A DNA stretch of 64,000 bases from Protula sp. h YS-2021 (Eukaryota; Annelida; Polychaeta; Sabellida; Serpulidae). Position numbers and translations under genes: made by a program. The notes under the pieces were generated by a model. The model saw only the letters and a program-made list of their open reading frames with translations, did no database searches and was not told the origin of the DNA. How positions within the stretch are numbered: position 1 is the stretch's first letter; each line of letters begins with the position of its first letter. Of the stretch, positions 7,550 to 47,148 are shown in pieces. The stretch spans positions 9,835,511 through 9,899,510 of the forward strand of contig OX457029.1 of NCBI GenBank assembly GCA_949752745.1, written 5' to 3'.

Positions 7550-8128
7550 ATGCATAAATTGGAGACCCTCAGGAAAAGGCGAAGTATGAGGAATGGACAT
7601 TACAGATTCGGAAAGGCGACGGCGGCTTGTAAACGACGGAGAGAATCCTCTCAAAAAGCCGTCGTCGACCTGCTACCAAGTCTGGACAGCAAGCCGGCAA
7701 CCGTAAGCAAGCCAGCTGCCAGCCCGCCACAACCAGACGCTGTCAGCTCGCCACAGTCAGACGCTGTCAGCTCGCCACAGCCAGACGCTGTCAGCTCGCC
7801 ACAGCCAGACGCTGTCAGCTCGCCACAGCCAGACGCTTTCAGCATCCCTGCTGTCTGCCCACCACAGCCAGACGCCGACGTGAGCTTGCAAAATGTAACA
7901 AAAGATGATTTGGAGGAACTACTTCTGTACCTGGGTTCAGATAACGAGCTGTGTGAGTTCTGTGGGGTTAGCATACCACAGATTACTGGCAAGAGTGAGC
8001 ATGAGAAAGTGTGCTCGAAGGCCATGAAAAAAGACTCACACTATTGCTCAGTTCTACGCATGTTTATCACGTCGTCGGCAACTGCCGTTGCTGCTCACAA
8101 GCGGAAGTGTAGCTGCACTAAACACTGA
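7550..8128 (+). CDS. repeat-containing C2HC zinc-finger-like protein
   Basis: 192-residue frame with a basic N-terminus (KRRSMRNGHYRFGKA, CKRRRESS), a proline-rich array of five 8-residue units of the PQPDAVSS type, and a C-terminal half with CEFCGVSIP..SEHEKVC, a C-x2-C-x12-H-x3-C finger, plus CSVLRMF..AAHKRKCSC. It is the only plus-strand gene in the element region and ends 15 bases before a strong hairpin. A short ATG frame at 7476-7586 (37 codons) precedes it in another frame, so the real start or a splice is uncertain. A nuclear DNA- or RNA-binding role is possible but not shown. Confidence 0.5.
   Translation: MHKLETLRKRRSMRNGHYRFGKATAACKRRRESSQKAVVDLLPSLDSKPATVSKPAASPPQPDAVSSPQSDAVSSPQPDAVSSPQPDAVSSPQPDAFSIPAVCPPQPDADVSLQNVTKDDLEELLLYLGSDNELCEFCGVSIPQITGKSEHEKVCSKAMKKDSHYCSVLRMFITSSATAVAAHKRKCSCTKH
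7734..7846 (+). repeat. 24-bp coding tandem repeat (five units)
   Basis: Units begin CAGACGCTGTCAGCTCGCCA at 7734, 7758, 7782, 7806 and 7830. The period of 24 keeps the reading frame and gives an eight-residue Pro/Gln/Asp/Ser repeat. Units are nearly identical; the last is partial. Confidence 0.95.
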
Positions 8129-8143
8129 GGAGCTTAGCCTCCT

Positions 8144-8164
8144 GGCTACCCTTTTAGGGTAGCC
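8144..8164 (+). terminator. perfect 9-bp hairpin downstream of the repeat gene
   Basis: GGCTACCCT (8144-8152), loop TTT, AGGGTAGCC (8156-8164) form a perfect stem. A weaker GAGG/CCTC stem lies just before it. It sits 15 bases after the stop at 8128. The shape recalls histone-type 3' end hairpins, though stem and loop lengths differ; a role in mRNA 3' ends is inference. Confidence 0.55.
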
Positions 8165-8200
8165 GTCATATATTGCGAAATAAGCGCTTATTTGTGTCGT

Positions 8201-8201
<1 letters not shown>

Positions 8202-8282
<81 letters not shown>

Positions 8283-8284
8283 TG
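8202..8284. repeat. (GT)n microsatellite
   Basis: About 37 GT units with a TA interruption near the right end. Open frames across it are artefacts. Confidence 0.98.
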
Positions 8285-8970
8285 CTTGGGGATTTAAAAG
8301 GGGAGGGGTGCTACTCATTTGAACACATATTTGGATGACGCGTGTGGTTGTTTTTTTTCTTTGATTACAACCACGAATTCTAACATATTTCTGCATAAAG
8401 AAATTAGGTAGAGTGACTTACGTGATTCACTAGATAACTTTTCTATAAGTTTTTTTTCATCCTCGTTCATTTCCTGCATATTGCGCTTGATGTTAATAGC
8501 TTGATTAGAATGTACTCCATTATTGTTGCCTGCCATATTTTTAAATACTTCGAAAGGAGTTAACTTGTCAAGTACATATAAGTACAAAAAAAATATGCGT
8601 AAAGGTTTACGTCATGAGGCTACATGACTAATGTAAACATAGCTTTGCCTAACAAAAACATACTAAATCACTCCCCTATTCTACGTAACTGATAAAAAGT
8701 CTGTACTTATTTATGCCAAGGTCGTCTGTCGCTAATACTTTATGCATCTGTTGTGTATAGAATAGGTATATCTAGGCCAACTGTCACTTCACGCGTATTG
8801 CCTCACAGAATGACTTGAAATTTGACCTGGAAAAACTAGAGTGATTTTTTTTTCAAATAGCTGAAACAAACACTTCAAAAAATAAAAAAAAAAAGAATAA
8901 AAAGAATAAAAAAAAAGGGAAAAAAGAGTTTTCTACGCCAGTCAAAAAATCCTATCATTGAAAAAAAAAA
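8285..8970. other. non-coding, A-rich tracts
   Basis: No gene seen. Contains several poly-A runs (8820-8980). This is probably the junction zone between the element and the host intron. Confidence 0.5.
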
Positions 8971-9000
8971 TCTAAACATTCGTGAAAGGTGGTTTTATAG
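8971..9000. repeat. 30-bp exact repeat, copy 2
   Basis: Identical to 6773-6802. Here it is followed directly by poly-G and a 90-bp tandem repeat. Confidence 0.85.
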
Positions 9001-9001
9001 A

Positions 9002-9188
9002 GGGGGGGGGGTCCTCAAAACCAAGGTTGCTTAGAATCGTCTGAAAAGGATAACTATGCTGAAATCGCAAAATTTTCTTAGCCCTGGTGGGGGGGGGGGG
9101 GTCCTCAAAACCGAAGCTGTTCAGAATCGTCTGAAACGGATAACTATGCTGAAATCGCAAAATTTTCTTACCCCTAGGGGGGGGGGGG
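9002..9188. repeat. 90-bp tandem repeat with poly-G spacers
   Basis: GTCCTCAAAACC...CAAAATTTTCTTA occurs at 9011 and 9101, each preceded and followed by 9-14 G. The two units differ at a few positions. Confidence 0.9.
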
Positions 9189-9551
9189 TTGGGGCGTAGG
9201 GGGGTGTTCCAGATCTGTCATTTCCCTACTACTAGTACTCTTTACATGCCTTTATGTGACAGTACTTGTAACGGCATACATCGCTCTTCACAGGCCCAAT
9301 TAAAAGTGTAACCCCTTTTCTAATTGTACTAACCACTAAACCACTATTCATGAATACTCCACACAATTACATTGTTGAAACAAATACCCTGTCATGATCA
9401 ACAAAAATAGGCACATTCATTTTTACTTAAATTCATATTATTCCGCAAAACGACTGAATGACCTACGTACGACACGTATTTTACCCACATTGTCTTCATT
9501 GCCTTTTGTGACTATTTAGACGTTGGTGAATATACGCTCATATTTATACAG
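9189..9551. other. intron sequence
   Basis: No exon recognised. In particular no first-half kringle exon is present to pair with the second-half exon at 9552. Confidence 0.5.
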
Positions 9552-37169
<27,618 letters not shown>

Positions 37170-37207
37170 GTGAGATTTCCAAAAAAACTTACACACACAC
37201 ACATACA

Positions 37208-38066
<859 letters not shown>

Positions 38067-38955
38067 CTACTCTCGTTATACCTCCATTCGTTATACCGCC
38101 ATTCTCGCTATAACGCAATCAAACCCTGAGTCCCGTTTTTTTTATTTAATTCCCTCGTTATACCGTCAAATTCGCTTAACGCCATCCGCCACACATTTTC
38201 CTGTTATCACATTGGATTAGGAAGCATCCCAGTTGGAGTGCCATTATGCAAATCAGATAAAAGTTCAAATTTTCATGAGAAAGTTGCTGAACAGAAATTG
38301 GGCTGAGCATTTCAAATCGTTTCAAAATGGAAAAGAAAAGAAAGCTTTTTGAGTTTGGCTGTGAGAAAAAGGGTCGAAATCTTGAATTATGCAGAAATAA
38401 ATCATCTAAAACTCACCAAGAAATAGCAAATCATTTTTTCTGCTTTGGGATAGTGAAATGTAACGAAGGACAATTGGAAATATTGTAAATTAAAAAGCAA
38501 ATTGGTATGTGGGGGGAAAAGATGGCTCGCCGTCCAGAAAAAAACTGAGAATGCCAAAACATGGAGATCTAGAAAAAAGTCTGCTAAAACGTGCTTAAAA
38601 CTGTATCAGACGAAATTTTGACTGAAAAAATTGGCTTAAAACTGGGACAAGTCATCGAAAACATATCAACACAGGAGGCAAAGCAATAATCAATTCTAGA
38701 CTTTTTCAAGAAAAAGTGAATCTGTGAATGAAAAACTGAAGTAAACAAAAATAATTGCTCTTGAAATTAACCAATTGTGTCTTTGCATGCACTTTAAGTA
38801 ACGACTTAAAATAGCTCGAGATGTGTTGGATTATTAAAAAGAAAAACACCAATAAATTTTTTCTTAGTTAAGGTTTTTTTTCGTTATAACGCCATTTCGT
38901 TATAAAGCCATAATTTCACTGGAACAAATGATGGCGGTATAACGAGGTATTCATT
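38067..38955 (+). mobile_element. pogo/Tigger-like DNA transposon relic
   Basis: The left end has TACTCTCGTTATACC and the right end, read in reverse, TACCTCGTTATACCGCC, i.e. inverted ends with further internal CGTTATAACGCC motifs. Inside, 38327-38460 encodes RKLFEFGCEKKGRNLELC and KSSKTHQEIANHF, like the CENP-B/pogo helix-turn-helix; the frame then breaks. Most of the transposase, including the DDE core, is lost. Confidence 0.7.
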
Positions 38956-41900
38956 ACATGAGAAACCAGTGTGTGAGGGCCGGGGCCGAGGAGGAGGTTG
39001 TGTGTGCAATAAATGGCAGACATACGCTTATGCACAGATTAAAGTAGAGGAAGGCGAGGGAGTTGGTGGGGAGAAATTTTAGTCTTGATGTGTTGCTCTT
39101 TCTTAAAATGTGTGCTGCAATTAATGTATAAAGCGTGAAAAGGGTGATTTATATGTAGCAACAACTCCTCGAGGTTAAACACTTGGCAAATGAGCATAAA
39201 ACACGACACATGTCGGTATAGTGAAATGGCAACAAGACGAAACGCCAACATCGTGCGTGTTCTGTCTAGAATATGGAGTGCCAGTCATAGGCTTAGTGTA
39301 GATGGTTCTTTCAACCAATTTAAAGTCAGGGGAGATTTCGCTATTTTTACTTAGATAGTAACAAATGCCATAAAGCATACCTAATCGCAATCGTTTTACA
39401 CGAAAATGCACAAATTTTGTTTTATTAAAAATGACGTTTCTTTATATATTTTTTCTTTGTCTGATTAATTTGTTTGTCGCTTTTGCGTGTCTGGTTTACA
39501 TCTATTTTACTTATATCAGTAAAATCTTGGATTATCTTTAAAATTGGTGTAATGTTTTAAATAGTTTGAATCATTTCTTTCTTTTAGTGAATTTTAATAT
39601 AAATGTAAATATGAAATCACGCTGTTTTTAATCAATGTAGAATTTCATGCAAAACGGACAGGTTTTGTAAGATAGTCTCGTAGTATTGGCAAGTACACCC
39701 AAGTACACGACTTATATTTTTACAACATCCAAGAACTCAGACAATTGCCAGAAACCCAAACCCACACTACATGCTCGCATCATTCTGATAGTCCAGCACA
39801 CTACACAGTGTGTACATAATTTTGATACCTTAGCAAGCATATGGTTCTGACAGGATAGCATGCAGTACATCACGTATTTGATTATGATAGAGATCAACAC
39901 CGAATACTGATAGAATAACCGATTACCAAGCAGACCTGATTCTGGTATGCTCGCACAGACTGTCTTCTGCACAGTGCACTTTATTTAGCCAGCACAATGT
40001 ATATGCAAAATATTGCATAGCTTCCAAGAAGACTCAAAGAAAGAAAGTCAATTTAAAGCAAAAAGCAATAAATAATCTAATTCATGCACTAAACTTAAAT
40101 GAACTATAAACATAAATGCATCTTTAATCGAGGTTGGATCGTGAAAGAAGCTAAAGAAGAACAGGATCTTGAAATTTGCTGTATTTATCGAAAACAATTT
40201 CACCACTATTTGCCACTCAGTGGTAAATTAACGTGAAAATAAAATGCAGATGTTAACGATTATGAGGAAATTGCCATGATAATCAAAATGTTGGGGTTTC
40301 TGTTAACATCGGGTACGTACAGGCATTGACAAACTGATAAAGAAGGAATATTTTTAGACAGACTGGTTTTCCTTCAGAATTAGAACAGGATTATTGTCAG
40401 TGCGTTACACATGTGCTGGAAAGTACACAATATCAAAACATTAGAATATTTTTAAAATGTTAAAGTAGAAACAAAGATTTTAATTAAAATTACAAAAAAG
40501 ATCAAAGTTTTAACGGAAAATATATCAGATGCCAAACATGTCAAACTTTCTACCACATTTAATTTTATTACATATTGTTAGTGATGCTAAAATTAATGTA
40601 GATATGGTTAATCTTAATTTAGCACGCTTGTAAAACGCACACTTTGATTATTAATGTATTACTTTGTAATATGTGCATCACTTAATATTATTAATATTAA
40701 GTGTCACAATGTATATAATGACAACTGAACTGTTAAAATATTACTGATGTTCGCAAGCAGTATGGATCGAAATAGTTACTTCAGAATTTGGTATTAACTT
40801 TAAACGCACAAATTTGCTATATAAGTTCCACATGAAGAAGGATTACTTCCCTTGAAAAACCTACTTCGACAGTTGCTACAGTGATTTTTACCTAATTCTA
40901 AAATTAAAAAATAACATTAAATGAGCATCAAGTATCATTGACAAAAAGAAGTGGCGAGATATAAACCCTCCGTTTTGTTATATACCGCGATATTGTCATC
41001 GCCACGCGATACGCCGATACAATTTTTAGAAAATTGGTTTTCAGGAAATTTTGCATGAAGCGTTAATAAGAATGTTTAAGCAAGGGTTTAAAATAACTCT
41101 CTCTATCTAGTCCTGAAAGGGAACATCTAGCCATGATATACATAAAGATGACACATGACAGACATAAAGGAGATGAAATCAACAAAGTTGGGTTGAGGCA
41201 GAACAGAGTGCATCCAACCCGAAGTTTGTTACTGTGTCGGTAAACACAAAACATGACTAAATTAATTTTCTTTAGATGTTTTAGCTCTAGCAAGTGTTGT
41301 CGGAACCGCGAAAGTAATTGTCAGTTTTTAACGAATTCCCGAAAAATATTATTAGATTTGTAGGAACTCTTGTCGGATAATTTCAATGAAAATATTAAAA
41401 CAATCACACTGAAAGTCTCGATTTAGAAAGTCGTTTATGCACATATGCAAATACTTATACTTACTTACATATCACGTCTATTTTTATATCCTTTTCGAGA
41501 TTTTTAATTTAGAAGATGCTCTTACAAAACTGGTAGAGGTAAAATGCAAGAATGTTAAAGGCACCATTAAGCTCATTTGAAGTTGCAAAAACTTAACGCG
41601 AAGAGCATGAGACTATGTTTTCCTTGCTATATTTCTCTAACACTTTCGCTGCTGCCTTTTTAATAACGATCTGATCAAAAGTTTTGTTGCATGCTTTAAC
41701 AAAAAAATATTTAATAGATTTTCAAAAAATATCAGTTTGAAACATTAACAAAAGATGCAATTTAACAGTGATTTGCATGTTAACAGTAAACAGTAACGGT
41801 GTTACCACCTTTATGAATAGAAAAACTGGACCATTATGATAGTGGTCTGATTATATCAGCTTATTTTAATTAGTTGTTAAACATTCATATGTCGCAATGT

Positions 41901-44178
41901 GTAGCGAATAATTTTGATCTGTTTGTTAGAATAGAAAAGCTGATAGCTATGTCAACAGCAATACAAATTAAGCAAACGGACGTTTCAGCAAACCTATTTG
42001 TACAGAATCATACAGAAAATATGACTAAAATAGAAAAGAAAATCATAAAAAGCTACTTTACTTGGTCTTTAATTCAGCCTTAGTTAATATTTTTCAATAA
42101 AACTCTTATACAGAGACTAGTTATTGTTGAGATGCACACCGCGCTTTACAATTGCTGTATGTAGAATAACAATAAAATCTGTCCATGACACTGGACCTTC
42201 GAACACACAGTTGAAAGTGTCGTCCGCACGCTAACATGCATCCTCCACCAACCTCTCTTTCGTTTCTCAGATTGCCAGCTACGAGCAACATATGCATCTA
42301 TAACAACGAAAGAAAATGATACAGTCATTCTAACAAATCTCAAGAAAATATGAATTTATCAATCTGTATGATAAGCAATGATAAGTCGCTATATGATTCG
42401 ATCTATAGTCCACAATGTAGATGTACATGTCAGAATTATATGACATTCAATGAAATTAGCGTTTGATGTTGAAAAGTAACAACTCACTAAACAGTAGTTT
42501 CATTAAAACGACAGAAAACAATAGAACTGCAAGTGGTTGAATCATGTTTATACTGATTTATAATTTGAACTTTAAGTCTGAAAGAGTTTACTTCCTAGAA
42601 ACTGCAAAAGTTGCTCTTTTTCTCTTTTTCAACGTTTTAAGGTGAAATTTGGCGCATATACAATGAAGCATCAGAATAGTAGACCATCAGAAAGATTGTC
42701 ATATTGAAAATTTCGAAAACGGTTTATCATACAGCTCTTGAGCAAAATATGTCATAATAAAATATCTTGATGACCCACTCTTTGATCTGTGACATCACGA
42801 TGTCATGTTTTTAAATTTGTCTATTTCTAACGGTTTAATGAGGAATCTAAACAATGTGCAGAGAAGACTTGAAGACTGAAAATGAGAAATAAACTGTATT
42901 TAAAAAAGCTGCTTTGTTTGATGCAAGCATTTTCTGGTGCCATGTGCTAAGTGGGTTTGTTCGCGGACACGTTTTATGGGGCTAGAAAAATTTGAAGAAG
43001 TTACGACGGCACATGTCAAAAAGTAGGTCAGCAAGATGTTCTTTGCAAAAATTAATCTTGTGACGTATTTTGTTTCAAAGCTATAGCTGTAACCGTTTTT
43101 GTGATATCCCATTTTGAAACTTTCATGACGTCATAAGACCCTGATGATGACGTCGTAGGTCAACATTTTTTCAGGGGAATCCGCAACCCATAGACCAATA
43201 TATATATGCTTAGTAGTTGCGTGGAGAGCAGCAGGGCACGGGGAAAACGAAAAAAATTGAGAGGAAAAAAGAATAAAAATAAAGAGAAATTGCTCCATCA
43301 CAAGTGTAAATAAATGTGGTTGTGTTTGCAATGCATTTCGTTGCTTTTAGCACAGGCAGTCTTCATCCAATGGACTATAGCAATGGTGTGGGCTCTGTCA
43401 TCCATCTATTGAACAAATGTTTTTCTTCTAAAGTGTTCATTTGATCGCAATGACACTTTGTTTTGGGGGGATGAGGCTGGCAATTTTGCTAATTTTCACC
43501 AGTCTAACGAATCCAAAACCGCTTTTGCTAAAAAGCTCTCTCTTTCTACTAATTCAAAAAATTTGTAAGGGTATACTTAAAAAATGTTTGTTTGATTTTT
43601 TCTATCTCGAAAATTTGTTAATGTAAGTGGTGGGGACATTGCAAACAAGCTCAATGTGGAATACTTTATTTTTAAGCCTTTATTATGGTGATTTGCGTCC
43701 CCAGGTGTAAAATGTCACTACTCAGTAGCGCAATCAGTCTGGCAGCGCAATCGGTCTAGTTCTTCACCAACCGTTCTTTACTTCATATTACAGATATTAA
43801 AGTCACTAGATACACCGTAAATTAGATACCATCTAAAACTTTTCAGTAAATGCAATATTAACGCGCTTATCGTTCCAGTCACTTGGTATCTAATGAAAAT
43901 AAAGTTAGGTCTAGTTGTATGAAATATACAGCAGCTGAAATAAAGAACCAGGAAATTTGAGCATTGTATTTATAGATTACGAGTATTTTATAGGATAATG
44001 CGAAATAATTGTATTTAACAGACTGTGACATATTTAAAGTTCTTGGTGATTGGCCGTGCTATGCTCAATAGGTCATTGCGTACTTCATAGGTCATGGCAT
44101 ATCTTATTCGTTAAACGTTCACGTGTTAAGATATCTCTAAGAAGTGGTTAATATTATGATGTGAAACTTCTCTTTCAG
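38956..44178. other. intergenic or long intron, no gene seen
   Basis: AT-rich. A 38-codon hydrophobic frame near 39430, a CRE-like TGACGTCA at 43126 and scattered short frames do not amount to gene evidence. Confidence 0.5.
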
Positions 44179-44390
44179 AATGTGAAATTTGTCCATTAGA
44201 GAAAATAAATGGTTATTCCACTTTCAATTTTTCAGTTTAGCGCCAATAAAAGCCAAACCGGGATTTGAGGCAAAGCAATGTTTCATTTGTCAAAGAAATT
44301 ATGATTCCAGTCAACATTACGTCGGAGTATTTTACGTTGTATTGATGAACTTCCCAAAGGCCAATTACGATAGCTGTTTGTCATGTTCAA
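44179..44390 (+). pseudogene. decayed kringle (both halves, intron-less or eroded)
   Basis: After a TTTCAG at 44178, ECEICPLEKINGYSTF resembles a first half, but a stop follows. From 44296 (after AAAG) NYDSSQHYVGVFYVVLMN and YDSCLSC align with kringle second halves; the stretch to 44390 is 95 nt, exactly phase 2 to phase 1. Cys4 is Tyr and the donor GT is AT. A fossil seventh-kilobase neighbour of the intact array. Confidence 0.45.
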
Positions 44391-47091
44391 ATCGAGCACA
44401 CACCTCTCAGTTACCTGATCCATGATTCATGAACTGTCTTTTGTATATGCCGATTTCTCTCACCACAGAAGACAAATATTGATAAACTTACCATTAATAT
44501 GATGCAAACTAGTTTTGTAACTCTCATATTTGCGTATTGTTGTCAGCCTAACACAATCAAAATCCACTTGGAAAATAAATGCTTCCTGTTCTTTTGATGA
44601 ACTTAACTAAACAGGGCTTTATATAAGAAAAAGAGGTTTCTTTCGGGGAAACCCAACGAAGAATTTATAGTTTAATCTTACTTTTCACTATATGCATGTA
44701 CTGCAGATAATTCATTCATATTTTATAGGAAAAAAATATCAGATATCTCTATGTTATATTTTAAATTTTGTAAGCCGATTTGCTGGTATTGTTGTTTAAG
44801 TCAACGATTGCATAAGTGACAGAAATTGTCACTTGCCATCACTATGTGGTAGCCTAATCCTAATTGTAGCTTGTAACTTACGTGCTACAGCTTTCTTTAG
44901 TTTCCGATAAACTTTATCTGTTTTGGAAATACTTTTCAGGAGATAATTGACTGCTTGTGAAGATACTTTTTAGTTATTATTAATCAATTCTTTGATTTTA
45001 AATCGACAATGAATTATTCTTTGTCTGTTAAACTGCCAAACGAATCAATCAAAAACATTTTCAAGAATATTTTGCACATTATTTTAACGTCTCTTTAGAA
45101 TTGATACGATTAAATAGCTGTATAGACTAAAGGCTGAGCAATTCTGATTCTTTTGTTTGCATTGTTGTGAGGTTCTTTAGATAATTCGTTTTCTATCTGT
45201 TGCATTGGTTTTATGTCTTGTAAAGTTTCACACAATGTATTTCTTCTAAAACGGCAATAATAATGGAGAACAAAAAAGCACAAATGTTCAACGTATTGGC
45301 ACTATTCTTGGAGACATGCATCTAATTAAACAAACATAAATTTATCAGACCACATAAAATAATCAATTATTTGTTTACAGCTTAATTATTTTTTCTTTCA
45401 GTAAATATAAAAAATGAAACTAATCAAATAGCAATAAAACTTACGAGGAAAAGTATGGAAAAGGAATTCTATCTGTGTATCTTTGTAAAGTAAATATACG
45501 AACTTTAGCCCAGCAAAATAGGACATATATGATTATTTTGATAAAATTTTACAGTGAGTCTATTAAAAATTAGAAAGGACTTCAAAAATGCTCAGATATT
45601 ACATTTTAATATTGAATTTAATTTCTTCAAAGCCACAATAAAGACGAACAAGAATATTTAGTTATTTTTCATAAATGCAAACAAATTATGTTTACAGTAA
45701 ATGATTTTATTTTATAATACCCTTTTTTTACATTTAGATACAGATTGACATTGCTTCATACGTTATAGCTCTAAAAATAAGGAGCTTAAAATATTTAGTC
45801 ATTGAAAATTAATTTATGGTGTATATGAAATTTTGGAGTGTCAAAGGGGTCAAAATATTTGAAATCAACCATTGTTTTAGATTTCCAAAAATGAACAGAT
45901 TTAAATACCTTAAGAAACACTTGTGTCACGGCAGGATCACTAACAATGTCATTTTCGGTACATGTTTCGAGAATTGAGAGAAGGGAAAAGATAGGAACTA
46001 AAGAGTTCCTATGACAATTTCACTGACATCCTTTCATCCAGACTATCTATACATTTAGCAATTTATGCGCATTATCATTTTTTTCAAAACAAAAGAATTT
46101 CCAGTTTAAATTAATTACTTTACTACTTAGAATTTGGAAACAATTGATCCACCGCATTTGTAAAACAAAACACCTTGTTATTTGACTGTAAAATTAAAAA
46201 CTGATTTTACTCCCTCTTTCCACCCCATCCCACCAAAAGAAAACAAACAAAATATTAATAAAAACAAAATATTCATAAAACAGACAGTGCCATAATTGTG
46301 ATAAGAAAAACGGAAGTTATACTTAGCTGAAAGGATTTAAGTGTGTTAGCGATTCGTTATTGGGGATGCTTTGCATGCTAAATCCATTTTAAATGTTTTA
46401 TTGAATTATTAAAATCATACATTTTTAGAAGATTTTTCTTTGCTGAAAGTTATTTATTTGTTCTCAGCTGAAGGTGTACGAAATTATTCAAAAGGTTTTA
46501 CATGTAAAATTATATGTAAAAGTACTCAAAATACTCCTATAGGTTTTTGCTTGTAGTTGTAAAGTAATTTAATTTCATTGTTGAAAAAACCCCACGTAGT
46601 ATTATAGCAAAAATAATTATTCTGTTGTGGTTTGTGCTTGGTCGTAAGTATGCTAACTATTCTCATCAGCAATTCTTTCATGCTCTAAAGCCTTTGAACG
46701 CACAGTTACAGTAAATATCAGCGTAGATTTATGTAGTTACGTCACAGGCATGTGTTAAGGTAGCTCTGTAGGTTTTACTTCAAACACAGGCACTAGCGCT
46801 GCTGAGATAACAGGAAAGCAATACGATTGGCAATATTGTCGCCTTTACGACTTTGGTTGAAAAATTACGAAGCGACCACGTTCATCAGCTCGCATAAAAA
46901 ATTTTAGGAGTTATGCAAACCACATACTCATGAGAATATTGTTTGATTTCTATCTGTAGCAATTTGAGCTCTGCCACTCCATCTTGTTTGGATAGTATTT
47001 GCGAATGTCGGCGACGTCATTTCTTTCTTCGTTCTCTTCTTAAATATGAATTACGATGTCACGCACAGCTTCTGTTACAGAATAAACCGTT
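44391..47091. other. non-coding, AT-rich
   Basis: No gene or known repeat recognised. Confidence 0.5.
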
Positions 47092-47148
47092 TGACAAAGA
47101 TTTACTTCAACTTGTATACAACAAACAAGTTGAAGTAAATCTTTGTCA
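47092..47148. repeat. perfect 24-bp inverted repeat (hairpin)
   Basis: TGACAAAGATTTACTTCAAC.. (47092-47115) is exactly complementary to 47125-47148, with a 9-base loop. No mismatch or bulge. Confidence 0.95.

Larger units (their letters stand above)
1..8164 (-). mobile_element. Polinton/Maverick (adintovirus-like) element, right part
   Basis: A run of tightly packed minus-strand genes encodes double jelly-roll capsid, penton-like protein, pX-like peptide, packaging ATPase and chromodomain integrase. This set defines Polintons/Mavericks, the endogenous relatives of adintoviruses. Genes overlap or abut (ATGA, TAATG junctions), unlike the intron-rich host gene to the right. The left part, where DNA polymerase B and the cysteine protease are expected, is outside the window. 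The right end is uncertain: I place it after the plus-strand 24-bp-repeat gene and its hairpin, but found no terminal inverted repeat partner because the left end is not visible. ATPase, integrase and one accessory gene are broken, so the copy is decayed. Confidence 0.85.

Noticed and set aside
7468..7586. Short plus-strand frames starting at ATG 7468 and 7476
   Set aside because: They end after at most 37 codons; possibly an upstream frame or an exon, but not supportable as separate genes.
8166..8396. Thr-His repeat frame
   Set aside because: Translation of the (GT)n microsatellite.
39430..39543. 38-codon hydrophobic frame that could be a membrane exon of the mosaic gene
   Set aside because: No acceptor in the needed phase directly before it; AT-rich DNA often gives such frames.
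43120..43220. CRE-like palindrome TGACGTCA with a downstream TATA run, as a promoter
   Set aside because: No gene lies next to it on either strand, so a role cannot be supported.
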